Of a stretch of 64,000 bases of DNA, positions 8,671-18,795 are shown one piece after another (the stretch's first letter is position 1; every line of letters starts with the position of its first letter). This DNA comes from Desulfobacteraceae bacterium 4572_130. GTDB lineage: Bacteria; Desulfobacterota; Desulfobacteria; Desulfobacterales; Desulfobacteraceae. The stretch is taken from contig NBLN01000007.1 in assembly GCA_002084425.1 (NCBI GenBank), forward strand, positions 115,330 through 179,329, in the 5' to 3' direction. A model generated the notes under the pieces. It was not told the origin of the DNA. It saw only the letters and a list, made by a program, of their open reading frames with translations, and did not search any database. A program made the translations under genes and the position numbers.

Positions 8671-10104
8671 TTAACAAATTCCAATAAGGTTTTTAATATG
8701 GGATTCAATCCAGTTAAGAATTTTATGTTGCTCTGCATCAAGTTCTATTTCTTTTTTATTTTTATATAATTCTTCTAATCCATCCTTTGATGTAAATTTT
8801 AAATCATTTTTATATCCTTTAATGGAATTTTCAGGATTAGAAGATATGATTTTTTTAATATGGTTATTATATTCTTCTTCTAATAAAGAGTTTGGAATAA
8901 TATCAGAAAAATTTCTAAAAATAATTCGTTTAAAAAGACTTTTTAATCTTGATGATTTAATGGTTGTGCTTAAAAAGATTTTATTTTCAATTTCTGCATC
9001 ATTAAATAAAGCAATATCTTTTTTTTCCTGATTTAAAAAAAAACCTGTTTGATAAAGGCTGGCATCTGGATCAAGGTCAGGAACAAAAGGATATTCATAG
9101 GCTTGGTGATAATGAATAATTTCTTCAAAAATATCAGATCTTTTTGTTATACCATCAATATTTTCTTGATATATTTTTATTTGTTCTTTTGAAAGTAATT
9201 TCCAGAATCTTTCCAAGGGAGGAAGAACAATTTTTGTTTCTCCATATCGTTTTCGTATAACAAACAGCTCATCTTTTTTATAATCAGATTTTAAGGGTAT
9301 AAGATTTTTGCTATCTAATTTTAACCATAAACTCTGGTTTGAATACTTTCTGGAATTTCCAATATTCATTACAGGAGCTATGTACATATTTTCTGCACCA
9401 AAAGCTGTGGAGATCATAATACAAATTCTATAATCTAGATAATCTGTTTTAAAATTCTTTTCAATTTTCTTTATTCTTTGTAAATCTTTTTTTTTATTAA
9501 AAAAATCAAGGGAATAATCCCACATTTTTTTTTCTCTGGATAATTTTTTGGCAAGTTCCAAAGTAGCTTCAACATCAGTCATTGCATGATGGGCTCTGCC
9601 TGATGAAACAAGAGAATTTTCTTTATTAATATACTCAAGTTTCATAGTTGGCTTTCCATTAATTTCAGGCCATTTAATAATTTCAGGTTTAAATATTTTA
9701 TAAAGAGTTGCAATGGGAAGAAGATCCATGCGGGAGCATTTGTTTGCATATTGATGTGTATAGGAATCTAGAAGATTTCTATAAAAAGTAAATCTTAGAA
9801 ATTCATCATCAAATTCAAGATTATTATATCCTAGATTTATAGTTTCCGGTTCATTCATAATCTCATAGATTTTTTGAGCAGCTTTATATTCACATATTCC
9901 TGAGGATAACTCCTGGGGTGAAAGCCTGTGTGTAATAAAAGCTCCAGAAGAGGGGATAATATCATTGCGGAGATTTATGGTAATATATTTACGATGAATT
10001 TCAGAAAAATTATAATCTGTTCTAATGGCGGCAAATGTAAGAATTTGGTCAAATGTACTACTAAGACCGGTTGTTTCAATATCATAAAAAAGAAAAGTTT
10101 TCAT
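8671..10104 (-). CDS. sbcB: Exodeoxyribonuclease I
   Basis: A 477-residue 3'-5' single-strand DNA exonuclease of the DEDDh type, active in recombination and mismatch repair. The three exo motifs are visible: YDIETTGL (residues 7-14, catalytic D8 and E10), NNLEFDDEF (about 95-103) and RAHHAMTDVEAT (about 170-181, with the catalytic His and Asp). The length matches E. coli SbcB (475). The C-terminal part (RKRYGETKIVLPPLERFWKL) fits the SH3-like/helical ExoI C-domain. The gene stands alone, with a shared terminator at its 3' end. Confidence 0.92.
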   Translation of the reverse strand: MKTFLFYDIETTGLSSTFDQILTFAAIRTDYNFSEIHRKYITINLRNDIIPSSGAFITHRLSPQELSSGICEYKAAQKIYEIMNEPETINLGYNNLEFDDEFLRFTFYRNLLDSYTHQYANKCSRMDLLPIATLYKIFKPEIIKWPEINGKPTMKLEYINKENSLVSSGRAHHAMTDVEATLELAKKLSREKKMWDYSLDFFNKKKDLQRIKKIEKNFKTDYLDYRICIMISTAFGAENMYIAPVMNIGNSRKYSNQSLWLKLDSKNLIPLKSDYKKDELFVIRKRYGETKIVLPPLERFWKLLSKEQIKIYQENIDGITKRSDIFEEIIHYHQAYEYPFVPDLDPDASLYQTGFFLNQEKKDIALFNDAEIENKIFLSTTIKSSRLKSLFKRIIFRNFSDIIPNSLLEEEYNNHIKKIISSNPENSIKGYKNDLKFTSKDGLEELYKNKKEIELDAEQHKILNWIESHIKNLIGIC

Positions 10105-10226
10105 AAATTAAAAAAAAGGAATAAACATAAATAAATGTCTATTCCTTTTATATTTTTATCTAAAAGTTTATAGTACTATAAAAATTTTTAAAATATTTTA
10201 TCAAAAAATTATATAGAGTTTTAATT

Positions 10227-10622
10227 TTATCTTTTTGAGAATTGAAAACGCGCTCTTGCACCTTTTTGACCATATTTTTTACGCTCTTTAATTCTTGAGT
10301 CTCTGGTAAGGCAACCTGCTTTTTTTAAAACACTTCTTAGATCAGGATCACAAAGAACAAGTGCTTTTGTAATTCCATGCTTTATGGCTCCTGCTTGTCC
10401 CATTATACCTCCGCCTAGGACATTTATTTTAATATCAAAGATTTCTTTCTTTTCTGTGATTGTAAGTGGGGTAGAAAGTAAATTTTTTGCATTTTCATTT
10501 ACAAAATAATCATCTAGGGGTTTGTTGTTTATAGTAATTTTACCACTACCTAATTTAAGCCATGTTTTTGCTATGGAAGTTTTTCTTTTACCAGTAGCGT
10601 AATAAATATTTTCATTTTCCAT
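10227..10622 (-). CDS. rpsI: 30S ribosomal protein S9 (uS9)
   Basis: 131 residues, the normal length. It starts [19 protein letters not shown] and ends with the conserved basic tail RFQFSKR that reaches toward the P-site tRNA. It lies 15 bp downstream of rplM in the universal rplM-rpsI pair. Confidence 0.97.
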   Translation of the reverse strand: MENENIYYATGKRKTSIAKTWLKLGSGKITINNKPLDDYFVNENAKNLLSTPLTITEKKEIFDIKINVLGGGIMGQAGAIKHGITKALVLCDPDLRSVLKKAGCLTRDSRIKERKKYGQKGARARFQFSKR

Positions 10623-10637
10623 AAATTATTACTAGTC

Positions 10638-11072
10638 CTATATTTTTACTAATTCAGGTTTTTGCGCAACATGAGGATGTTGGTCCCCAACATAAATATG
10701 TAATTTTTTGTTTAATGTTCGGCCCAGTCTATTTTTGGGAAGCATACCTTTTACAGCTTTTTTAATAAGCTCAGTGGGTTTTTTCTTTAAAAGTTCTTTA
10801 GCAGTTATGGATTTTAAGTTTCCAGTATATCCTGTATGATGGTAATATGTTTTTTGCGACCATTTTCTTCCTGTAAGACGAATTTTATCAGCATTAATAA
10901 CAATAACCCAATCACCAGTATCTATATGTGGAGTAAAATAAGGATTATGTTTACCACGAATTCTTGCAGCAATCTTTGATGCTATACGCCCCAGGACTTG
11001 ATCTTTGGCATCAAAAACACACCATTTTTCTTTGTTGTCTAATCTTTTTGCACTGTGTGTGTATTTTTTCAA
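10638..11072 (-). CDS. rplM: 50S ribosomal protein L13 (uL13)
   Basis: 144 residues from a TTG start at 11072. This start was chosen over an ATG 17 codons upstream because CAGGAGT lies 7-9 nt before the TTG and the resulting protein (MKKYTHSAKRLDNKEKW) has the normal L13 length of about 142. Core motifs VLGRIASKIA, INADKIRLTGRKW and GMLPKNRLGR are present. It is the first gene of the rplM-rpsI operon. A CGTG-type repeat (family 6) lies just upstream, within the leader. Confidence 0.95.
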   Translation of the reverse strand: MKKYTHSAKRLDNKEKWCVFDAKDQVLGRIASKIAARIRGKHNPYFTPHIDTGDWVIVINADKIRLTGRKWSQKTYYHHTGYTGNLKSITAKELLKKKPTELIKKAVKGMLPKNRLGRTLNKKLHIYVGDQHPHVAQKPELVKI

Positions 11073-11112
11073 TTTAACATACTCCTGAATCTGTTTTTTA
11101 TCTATTTTATAT

Positions 11113-11157
11113 TTTAACCACAAAAAACACGAAAAAGGATTTATGTTTTTCGTGTCA
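11113..11157. repeat. Family 6 CGTG-type repeat near rplM
   Basis: TTAACCACAAAAAACACG on one side and TTTTTCGTGTC on the other form a loose inverted pair. The same motif recurs at 45013-45133, 49517-49545 and 52105-52125. This sequence type (accidental-looking TTAACCACGAAAGACACGAA repeats) is widespread in bacteria. Confidence 0.7.
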
Positions 11158-11448
11158 TCTAGTATTTTTTATAGGTTGTAGTTTATAATTTAATATAGAT
11201 TTTAAATCTATAACCATTTATTTATATTTTGATAATAAGAGATCAAATCCATACAAGCAATAAAATATATATTTTTTTTATAATTATGTCAAGAACAATT
11301 TGATGTTTTAACAGGAGTAACCAATCTATATTCCCTCTTATTAAATTATAAATAAAATTAAATAATAATTAGTAAAACCAATGTGTTATAAATTCGTGCT
11401 TTGATTAGAGGTAAGATCTATATTTCGCTTTTTCTTCTATTGTTTTTC
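11158..11448. other. AT-rich gap without recognised gene
   Basis: Part of an 840-bp space between rplM and the HIT gene. I see no ORF with a ribosome site, no tRNA-like GC-rich stretch and no strong terminator here. The rest of the gap is filled by two family 1 repeats. Confidence 0.5.
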
Positions 11449-11537
11449 TATAAAAGAACTTACAATCACTTAATATTTTTTTATGTTTCATTGTGAGACA
11501 AACTAAGAACTAAAAATCAGATCTGCCTCATGACAGT
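11449..11537 (+). repeat. Family 1 dispersed repeat, full copy
   Basis: Runs from TATAAAAGAACTTACAATC to the palindrome region CTGCCTCATGACAG. It matches the family order: AAGAACTTAT, ACTTAATATT, GAGACAAAC, TAAAAATCAGATCTGCC. Confidence 0.85.
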
Positions 11538-11763
11538 TGAAAAACAAAACAAAATTCTATAATTTATAGACTAAAGTTCCACTTCTCATACAGTAGTATA
11601 GAGATATTTATATGATTTTTTACATAGGTTGCTCCCTGATTTAAAATAACTTTCAATTGTTTTATTGCTGATTCTTGTTTATAATAATTAAGTTAAAGTA
11701 TGTTATATAAACATACTGATTAAAAACCTATAGTTTATTTTTATTTTCTCACCTATATAATTT

Positions 11764-11854
11764 TATATGAAACAACTTATAACTACTTAATATTCTTTTA
11801 TATTTCGTTGTGAGGCAAATCAAGAAGTAAAATTCAATCTGCCTTAGGGTAGTT
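11764..11854 (+). repeat. Family 1 dispersed repeat, full copy
   Basis: A second full-length copy 227 bp after the previous one in the same orientation, with a diverged palindrome (CTGCCTTAGGGTAG). It ends 58 bp before the HIT gene start. Confidence 0.85.
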
Positions 11855-11912
11855 GCTAGAACAAAAGTTCTTAATTAATTATGCTATTATAATTAACAAA
11901 AGGAGTTTTTCC

Positions 11913-12242
11913 ATGTCAAAAGATTGTCTTTTTTGTAAAATTATAAATAAAGAAATCCCATCTGAATTTCTTTACGAAGATGAATTTTGTGTAGTATTTA
12001 ATGATATTAAACCTCATGCCCCTGTTCATTTACTTATTGTTCCGAAAAAACATATTAGAAGTATTAATGATTTAACTGATTCAGATAAAGATATTATATC
12101 TCATCTGTTTATGGTTGCAAAAAAAATGGCAGGGGAAAAAGGAATTAATCAATCTGGTTATAAACTTCTTTTTAATGTTGAAAAAGGAGGAGGTCAGGTG
12201 ATTTTTCATCTTCATCTTCATCTTATGGGAGCATGGAAATAA
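11913..12242 (+). CDS. hinT: HIT-family nucleotide-binding protein (HinT-like)
   Basis: A 109-residue histidine-triad protein, a purine nucleoside phosphoramidase type enzyme of the cytoplasm. It starts MSKDCLFCKIINKEIPS with the usual N-terminal CxxC. It ends with the triad FHLHLHLMGAWK (HxHxHxx). The start was moved to ATG 11913, which has AAAGGAGTTTTTCC before it; an upstream in-frame start would give an atypical extension. It appears to stand alone. Confidence 0.93.
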   Translation: MSKDCLFCKIINKEIPSEFLYEDEFCVVFNDIKPHAPVHLLIVPKKHIRSINDLTDSDKDIISHLFMVAKKMAGEKGINQSGYKLLFNVEKGGGQVIFHLHLHLMGAWK

Positions 12243-12373
12243 TTTTAATAATTCAATAAAAAAAAATGATGGTGATATAAAAATTATTCCCTTAAGTTCC
12301 CAGCCTGCAAAATAATTAAAAACATTTCTAATTCTAAAAATCAAAACGCGGGATTTTTCCAGAAAAAAACAAT

Positions 12374-12399
12374 AAAGGAGTAGTTTAAAGGAGTAGTTT
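12374..12399 (+). promoter_or_regulatory. Tandemly duplicated ribosome binding site
   Basis: The 13-mer AAAGGAGTAGTTT occurs twice in direct succession (12374-12386 and 12387-12399), the second copy ending 2 bp before the ATG of the zincin-like gene. Both copies contain AAGGAG; the second has the better spacing. Confidence 0.7.
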
Positions 12400-12401
12400 A
12401 A

Positions 12402-12944
12402 ATGCAAAAAATACAGGTTTTCAATACTTCACAACTTAAAGATGTTGAAAATGCTGTATTACTTGCTGAAGAGCTTGTTAATAATTATTTTAAGATGTCA
12501 TCTAATCAATGGCTTGGAAATCGTTATGATGTAAAAACTCTGGAAAATTTAACTAGAGATGAAATAATTGAAGGACCATTTGCCCAGGTAATAGGCTATG
12601 AGGCAAGAAAAAATGTTCATTTTAGTTCTTCTTCCTATAATTATTATACCATATGTCTCCAGGATAATGCTATTTTAAGGTTACTTGAAAAAAAAAAGGA
12701 ACTTTTTCTTCCTTCCTTTCTTTTATATATTTTAATTCATGAGCTTGTTCATATTGTACGATTTAGTAAATTTGAGCAGATTTATGAAAATTCTGTTGAA
12801 ACTAAACATATGATAAATGAAGAACGAATAGTTCATGATATAACATGTAAAATAATAGAAAAAGTTTCTATTATAGGAAAAGATGATGTTCTTCAATATT
12901 ATAAAAAATGGAGATTAGACCAAGACTTTAAAAAACTCCTTTAA
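12402..12944 (+). CDS. Putative zincin-like metallopeptidase (HExxH protein)
   Basis: A 180-residue protein I do not recognise by name. The segment LIHELVHIVRF contains HELVH, matching the HExxH zinc site at about residues 113-117, with a downstream NEERIVHD segment that could give the third ligand. No signal peptide is seen, so it is likely cytoplasmic. It precedes the FmdB-type gene and groESL. Function beyond a possible peptidase fold is unknown. Its ribosome site is duplicated in tandem. Confidence 0.65.
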   Translation: MQKIQVFNTSQLKDVENAVLLAEELVNNYFKMSSNQWLGNRYDVKTLENLTRDEIIEGPFAQVIGYEARKNVHFSSSSYNYYTICLQDNAILRLLEKKKELFLPSFLLYILIHELVHIVRFSKFEQIYENSVETKHMINEERIVHDITCKIIEKVSIIGKDDVLQYYKKWRLDQDFKKLL

Positions 12945-12961
12945 TTTTTTAAGTCTTATCC

Positions 12962-12989
12962 TTGACAAGAATTAAAGACTGACTATTTT
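12962..12989 (+). promoter_or_regulatory. Candidate promoter of the FmdB-type gene
   Basis: TTGACA (12962-12967) and TATTTT (12984-12989) are spaced 16 bp and lie 40 bp before the start codon. Consensus match by eye. Confidence 0.45.
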
Positions 12990-13029
12990 ATCATTGTTTT
13001 TACAATACATAAAAATATGGAGAAGAAAA

Positions 13030-13323
13030 ATGCCTATTTATGAATATGAATGTATAGATTGTGGACAAGTTGAAGAAATATTTCAGAAAATATCGGAATC
13101 TCCTCTTAATAAATGTAAATATTGTAAAGGACGTCTTAATAAGCTTATTTCCCAGAGTTCATTTCAGTTAAAAGGTTCAGGATGGTATGTAACTGATTAT
13201 GCTGCTGGAGGAAAAAAATTATCCAAAGGGAAAAAAACATCAAAAATAGAAAATCCAATAAAACCCAAAAGTTCTTGTACAAAAAAAAATATAAAACCAA
13301 AGGCAGATTGTAAAAAAGACTAG
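13030..13323 (+). CDS. FmdB-family zinc ribbon protein
   Basis: 97 residues starting MPIYEYECIDCGQ, the hallmark of the FmdB/CxxC_CXXC_SSSS putative regulatory family. Two CxxC pairs, CIDC and CKYC, form the zinc ribbon; the SQSSFQLKGSGWY segment is also typical. The lysine-rich C-terminal tail (about residues 65-97) is probably disordered. The start was set at ATG 13030, with GGAG about 8 nt upstream. It lies just before groES. Confidence 0.85.
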   Translation: MPIYEYECIDCGQVEEIFQKISESPLNKCKYCKGRLNKLISQSSFQLKGSGWYVTDYAAGGKKLSKGKKTSKIENPIKPKSSCTKKNIKPKADCKKD

Positions 13324-13368
13324 CTATTACAAAAAATTTTGATTTTAAAATTACTGCCTCACAATGTA

Positions 13369-13397
13369 AGGAATGAATTTTTTTTAAATTGATTCCT
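13369..13397 (+). promoter_or_regulatory. Inverted repeat in the groES leader
   Basis: AGGAATGAATTT (13369-13380) and AAATTGATTCCT (13386-13397) pair with one mismatch around TTTTT. It could be the terminator of the zinc-ribbon gene or a control element of groESL. A CIRCE element, the usual HrcA site, was not found here. Confidence 0.35.
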
Positions 13398-13440
13398 AAT
13401 ATTTAAATTTTAATTATAAGTTTAAGGAGAATCAAAGATC

Positions 13441-13728
13441 ATGAGCTTAAGACCGTTACAAGATAGAATTCTGGTTGAGCGTGTTAAAGAGGATGAAAAA
13501 ACCAAAGGTGGTATTATTATTCCTGATACAGCAAAAGAAAAACCAGCTGAAGGTAAAGTTGTTGCAATTGGCAATGGAAAGCTTACAGATGATGGTAAAG
13601 TCCTTCCAATTGATCTTAAAGTGGGAGATAAAATTTTATTTAGTAAATATGGTGGGACAGATATAAAAATTGATGGAAAAGATTATTTGATTATGCGTCA
13701 AGATGATGTTCTTGGAGTTATTGAATAA
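13441..13728 (+). CDS. groS: Co-chaperonin GroES
   Basis: A 95-residue co-chaperonin that caps GroEL. It begins [15 protein letters not shown], carries the mobile-loop region [19 protein letters not shown] and ends with the conserved [14 protein letters not shown] good AAGGAG site precedes the ATG. It lies 45 bp before groL in the usual operon. Confidence 0.97.
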   Translation: MSLRPLQDRILVERVKEDEKTKGGIIIPDTAKEKPAEGKVVAIGNGKLTDDGKVLPIDLKVGDKILFSKYGGTDIKIDGKDYLIMRQDDVLGVIE

Positions 13729-13758
13729 AAAGAATAAAAACAATTAATACAAAAATAA

Positions 13759-15432
<1,674 letters not shown>

Positions 15433-15477
15433 ATTTTTCATCTGTTTCCATTTTATAATATATTAAATTAGAAACAT

Positions 15478-15521
15478 AAAAGCCCTTGTACAATTAATTT
15501 TTTGTACAAGGGCTTTTTTTT
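15478..15521 (+). terminator. Strong terminator after groL
   Basis: A perfect 16-bp stem, AAAAGCCCTTGTACAA (15478-15493) with TTGTACAAGGGCTTTT (15502-15517), is followed by T8. It also lies at the 3' end of the convergent membrane-protein gene. Confidence 0.92.
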
Positions 15522-15536
15522 GCGGTGTGATATTTT

Positions 15537-16148
15537 TTAAGGACAATCACATTGTTTAATATCTTTGCCAATAAAAAAAAACGGTATTAAAATATCGGAA
15601 ATACAACAGGGAATTAAAACTGAAAAAAAAACAATTACAATTGCAATAATAAAAATAGAGAATGTAATTAATTTAGAAAAAGCTAGTATATAAAAAAGAC
15701 TTGCAAATACAGAAATTCCTACATGCATAAAATGAGGAATTTTTGTTGCCTTTATTATAATACCAATAATTGAGCCAATAAATGCTGAACTTAAAATAGT
15801 AAATGGTTTTTTAATAATTGGTAAATGAAAATCAAGGTGTATATTAAATGCAGATGCACCAAGATAGGGAAAAATTATATCTGAAATTGAACCAATTAAA
15901 ATAGCAGCAAATATTCCAATTAATAATGCCTGAATAATGCTTTTTTTATATTTATAATAAATTCCAGAAGAAGTTAAAGAAGATGCAATCACATGGATTG
16001 GATGAAGAATATGAAAACCATGTTTCTCAATTGTTGTATTTAATATAAATTTAATAATTACTACAGCTAATACTGCAAAAACCGTTGCCATTGCTGTAAA
16101 TGGTGCATGGTGTTTAAGTTCATGTATTAATTCTTTTGAGTGTTTCAT
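15537..16148 (-). CDS. Predicted integral membrane protein (203 aa)
   Basis: A polytopic protein with about five hydrophobic helices and a histidine-rich N-terminus (HELKHHAPF, then KHGFHILHPIHV). A PCCISDILIPFF segment near residues 180-191 and a C-terminal CDCP tail suggest metal contact, for example a metal permease, but I do not recognise the family with confidence. It is 21 bp downstream of the UbiD-type gene on the same strand and probably co-transcribed with it. Confidence 0.7.
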   Translation of the reverse strand: MKHSKELIHELKHHAPFTAMATVFAVLAVVIIKFILNTTIEKHGFHILHPIHVIASSLTSSGIYYKYKKSIIQALLIGIFAAILIGSISDIIFPYLGASAFNIHLDFHLPIIKKPFTILSSAFIGSIIGIIIKATKIPHFMHVGISVFASLFYILAFSKLITFSIFIIAIVIVFFSVLIPCCISDILIPFFFIGKDIKQCDCP

Positions 16149-16169
16149 TTTTTCTCTTTTAAACTTTTC

Positions 16170-18005
16170 TTATATTATTCCATAAAGAGGTCCGCCGTGT
16201 TTTCCAAAGCTTTCAACTTTTTTTACAATATTTTTATCAGGTTTAAGTAAAGGTGCATGAAAAGATTTTGTTCTTGCATCAATAATTAAAGAACCTGTAC
16301 AGCCCCAATGTTTATGTTTTATAAAACTTCCTATTCCATAAATATCATGGGAAGGATTAGACTTTGAAAATGTTGTCCATAAAAATGTTGAAAAATTATC
16401 ACTTGTGCCATGAGAATCATCTGTAATAACTAATAAAGGAAATTTATTTATTTTTTTTGAATGCTTTAAATTTTTTGACAGTCTATTTATTTCAATATCT
16501 GCTTTTTTATAATTTTCAAATTTTGGCCCTTGTATTATAAGTATTCCAGGAGCTGCAATTTTAGGATTTGTAAAGGGACTTGGAATAACAATTTCTGTTA
16601 AAAATTCTCTGGATAATTCTCTTTTTTTAGGACCTGCAACAGCCATTATAACTTTAGAGCCTTGGTTTAGTTTTTTTGATGAATAATCAAGGGTATCTAT
16701 TGTGGTAGAGGTTTGAAAATGAAGATCCCTTGAAAAATCAATGCGTTCCAGAACATGAATAAAAAATTCTTTTTCATTATAAATATCAAGGTTAGAATTA
16801 TCTTCTTCAGCACAAATAAGAAGATATTTTGCAAGAGAAAGTTGTTCAAAACCAAGAATTGCATTGGCACTAGTTAAAATTTCTCTTGGTTTTTTTGTTT
16901 CATAGGGAACATATCTTTCCTTTGCCTTTGCAAGAAGAAGAGGGTGGGTTCCTGAAGCATCAACAGCATGTATGGCAGTTACTACCCCTGAAATAGTAGA
17001 ACTAATAGCATCTTGTGTTATATCATGTATAAGCTTTGCAAAAATGGAATCTTCCTGGGGAGGGCGTCCAACAACTGTAAAGGGATATATGGGATTTTTT
17101 TTATGCCATATTGAATCAACTTTAAGATAGGGAAAATCATGTTTAAGTGAATAATATCCCAGGTGATCTCCAAAGGGTCCTTCTTTTTTTGTTTTATTAA
17201 GAACAACTTCACCTGTTATACAAAAATCAGCATCACTTGATATTATATAGTTGTTTTTTATACAATATTTAAAATTTTGTCCTGCAAGGGCTCCTGCAAA
17301 ACATACCTCAGGCATATTATGGGGCAGGGGCATAATTGCTGCCAGTGTATGCGCTGGAGGTCCTCCTATAAAAATGCTTACTTTTAATGGCTTGTTTTTA
17401 TTTATTGCGTTTTTATGGTGATTTCCAATTCCACGATGAATTTGATAATGAAGTCCTATTTCTTTATTTGGAATATAATCATTTCCTGATATTTGTATTC
17501 TGTACATTCCCATATTTGAATTTAAAATTCCAGATTTATCAGGATCCTGAGAAAATACCTGAGGTAAAAGAATAAAAGCTCCTCCATCTTCAGGCCAACA
17601 GCGAATCATTGGAAGGTCTTTTATATTTCCTTTTTTATATAAAACAGGTCCATTTTTTTTCTTTAATGGAATGGCATTTAAACTTGATAATAAAGCTTTA
17701 AATCCTTTTCCTGGAGATTTTAAAATATTTTTTGGATTAATTTTTAATTTTATAAGTATTTTTACTTTTTCAAGATCAGGCTCTAGAATTTTTAATGCTC
17801 GTTCATAAGTTCCAAAAATGTTTGATACACTAGGAAAGGGGCTATTTTTTACATTTTCAAAGAAAATTGCAGGTCCATTTGCTTGAAATACTTTTCTGGA
17901 AATTTCTGCCATTTCCTGATCAGGATCAACTTGATCTTTTATTCTTACAAGTTCTCCATTTTTTTCAAGAAAATTAATACATTGTAAAAGGCTTTTAAAA
18001 ATCAT
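16170..18005 (-). CDS. UbiD-family decarboxylase
   Basis: A 611-residue prenylated-FMN dependent (de)carboxylase of the long UbiD subclass. The segment TGEVVLNKTKKEGPFGDHLG (about 264-283) carries the catalytic glutamate region and IGLHYQIHRGIGNHH (about 182-196) belongs to the cofactor-binding half. The substrate is not evident; 600-residue UbiD members are often annotated for menaquinone or aromatic-acid metabolism. No ubiX or mqn gene is adjacent. The start ATG has no strong ribosome site visible, but N-terminal alignment (FKSLLQCINFLEKNGELVRI) is normal. Confidence 0.85.
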   Translation of the reverse strand: MIFKSLLQCINFLEKNGELVRIKDQVDPDQEMAEISRKVFQANGPAIFFENVKNSPFPSVSNIFGTYERALKILEPDLEKVKILIKLKINPKNILKSPGKGFKALLSSLNAIPLKKKNGPVLYKKGNIKDLPMIRCWPEDGGAFILLPQVFSQDPDKSGILNSNMGMYRIQISGNDYIPNKEIGLHYQIHRGIGNHHKNAINKNKPLKVSIFIGGPPAHTLAAIMPLPHNMPEVCFAGALAGQNFKYCIKNNYIISSDADFCITGEVVLNKTKKEGPFGDHLGYYSLKHDFPYLKVDSIWHKKNPIYPFTVVGRPPQEDSIFAKLIHDITQDAISSTISGVVTAIHAVDASGTHPLLLAKAKERYVPYETKKPREILTSANAILGFEQLSLAKYLLICAEEDNSNLDIYNEKEFFIHVLERIDFSRDLHFQTSTTIDTLDYSSKKLNQGSKVIMAVAGPKKRELSREFLTEIVIPSPFTNPKIAAPGILIIQGPKFENYKKADIEINRLSKNLKHSKKINKFPLLVITDDSHGTSDNFSTFLWTTFSKSNPSHDIYGIGSFIKHKHWGCTGSLIIDARTKSFHAPLLKPDKNIVKKVESFGKHGGPLYGII

Positions 18006-18056
18006 TAAATAAAATTCCCTGGCAAACTAAATAAAGAGAGCAAGCCCTATTTATAG

Positions 18057-18147
18057 GCATTTACAAACATTTTTTTAAATTAAAATTAGAAAAAGATATT
18101 TTTTTTAAAAAACTATTTTAACAAAAAATACGTTTGTGTAAAGGTCT
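18057..18147. repeat. Family 3 palindrome-ended repeat, full copy
   Basis: Ends are GCATTTACAAAC and GTTTGTGTAAAGG, near-complementary terminal inverted repeats around an A/T-rich core. Compare the copy at 29397. Confidence 0.75.
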
Positions 18148-18170
18148 TAAAGAGTTTTCTTGGACCACTA

Positions 18171-18506
18171 TCATCTGCAATTAAAAACATTAAGAACTTT
18201 TCCAGTTTCATCCATTATTATAATTTGTTTTTTTTTTACTATTCTTTTAAATCTATTTAAGGACTTAAAAGTAACTGTTACCTTATAATTACCTGTTGTA
18301 ATTATTACTACAGGAGACCATGAAATAAATTCAATGGAACCTGGATAAATTTCAGTTGCTTTAAGATGGGATATAACTTGTTTTACAGAATTATCATCAT
18401 GCTCATTATATGGAGGATATGCCCATATTATATTTACAAAAATAATAAATATTCCAATATATAAATAAAATACAGATTTTAAGGGGAAAATATTAAATTT
18501 TTTCAT
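18171..18506 (-). CDS. Small secreted or membrane-anchored hypothetical protein (111 aa)
   Basis: Residues 1-29 form a basic start plus a hydrophobic helix ending near IIWAYPPYN, so a signal peptide or N-terminal anchor is likely. The rest (about 80 residues) looks like a small beta-rich domain with SIEFISWSPVVIITTGNYKVTVTFK. I do not recognise it. It appears to be a single gene, with repeats on both sides. Confidence 0.6.
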   Translation of the reverse strand: MKKFNIFPLKSVFYLYIGIFIIFVNIIWAYPPYNEHDDNSVKQVISHLKATEIYPGSIEFISWSPVVIITTGNYKVTVTFKSLNRFKRIVKKKQIIIMDETGKVLNVFNCR

Positions 18507-18597
18507 AAAAAAATGTATATTCTAATCTTTTATTTCAGTCAAATATTTTTGTGGTATCATTTTTATTAATCTGGAATAATTAATAGTATTATAAAAA

Positions 18598-18745
18598 ATT
18601 TTAATCTGTTCTAATGTAGTATTTTCTCAAGATTTCAAAACACTACATATATGCTTTTGTCATTGAAAAAATACTACATTTTGTATATGAAGCTGTTGTT
18701 AGAATGCTATGTATATTTTTAATTTCGATTTTTTAGGAGTTTATT
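18598..18745 (+). repeat. Family 2 dispersed repeat, copy 2
   Basis: Shares AATGTAGTATTTT...ACACTACATAT, TTGTATATGAAGC and the tail TTTTTAGGAGTTTATTA with the other copies. The promoter-like pair is weaker here: TTGTTA (18696) and TTAATT (18719). It ends about 50 bp before the acyl-CoA dehydrogenase start. Confidence 0.75.
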
Positions 18746-18795
18746 AGTTACAAATATATTACAAAAAAATATTAAAAAAAACAGGAGAAATAATT

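Noticed and set aside
11073..11123. Longer rplM start 17 codons upstream
   Set aside because: It would place the CAGGAGT ribosome site inside the gene and give an N-terminal extension not seen in L13.
13324..13440. CIRCE operator before groES
   Set aside because: No TTAGCACTC/GAGTGCTAA pair is present; only a different AT-rich inverted repeat was found.
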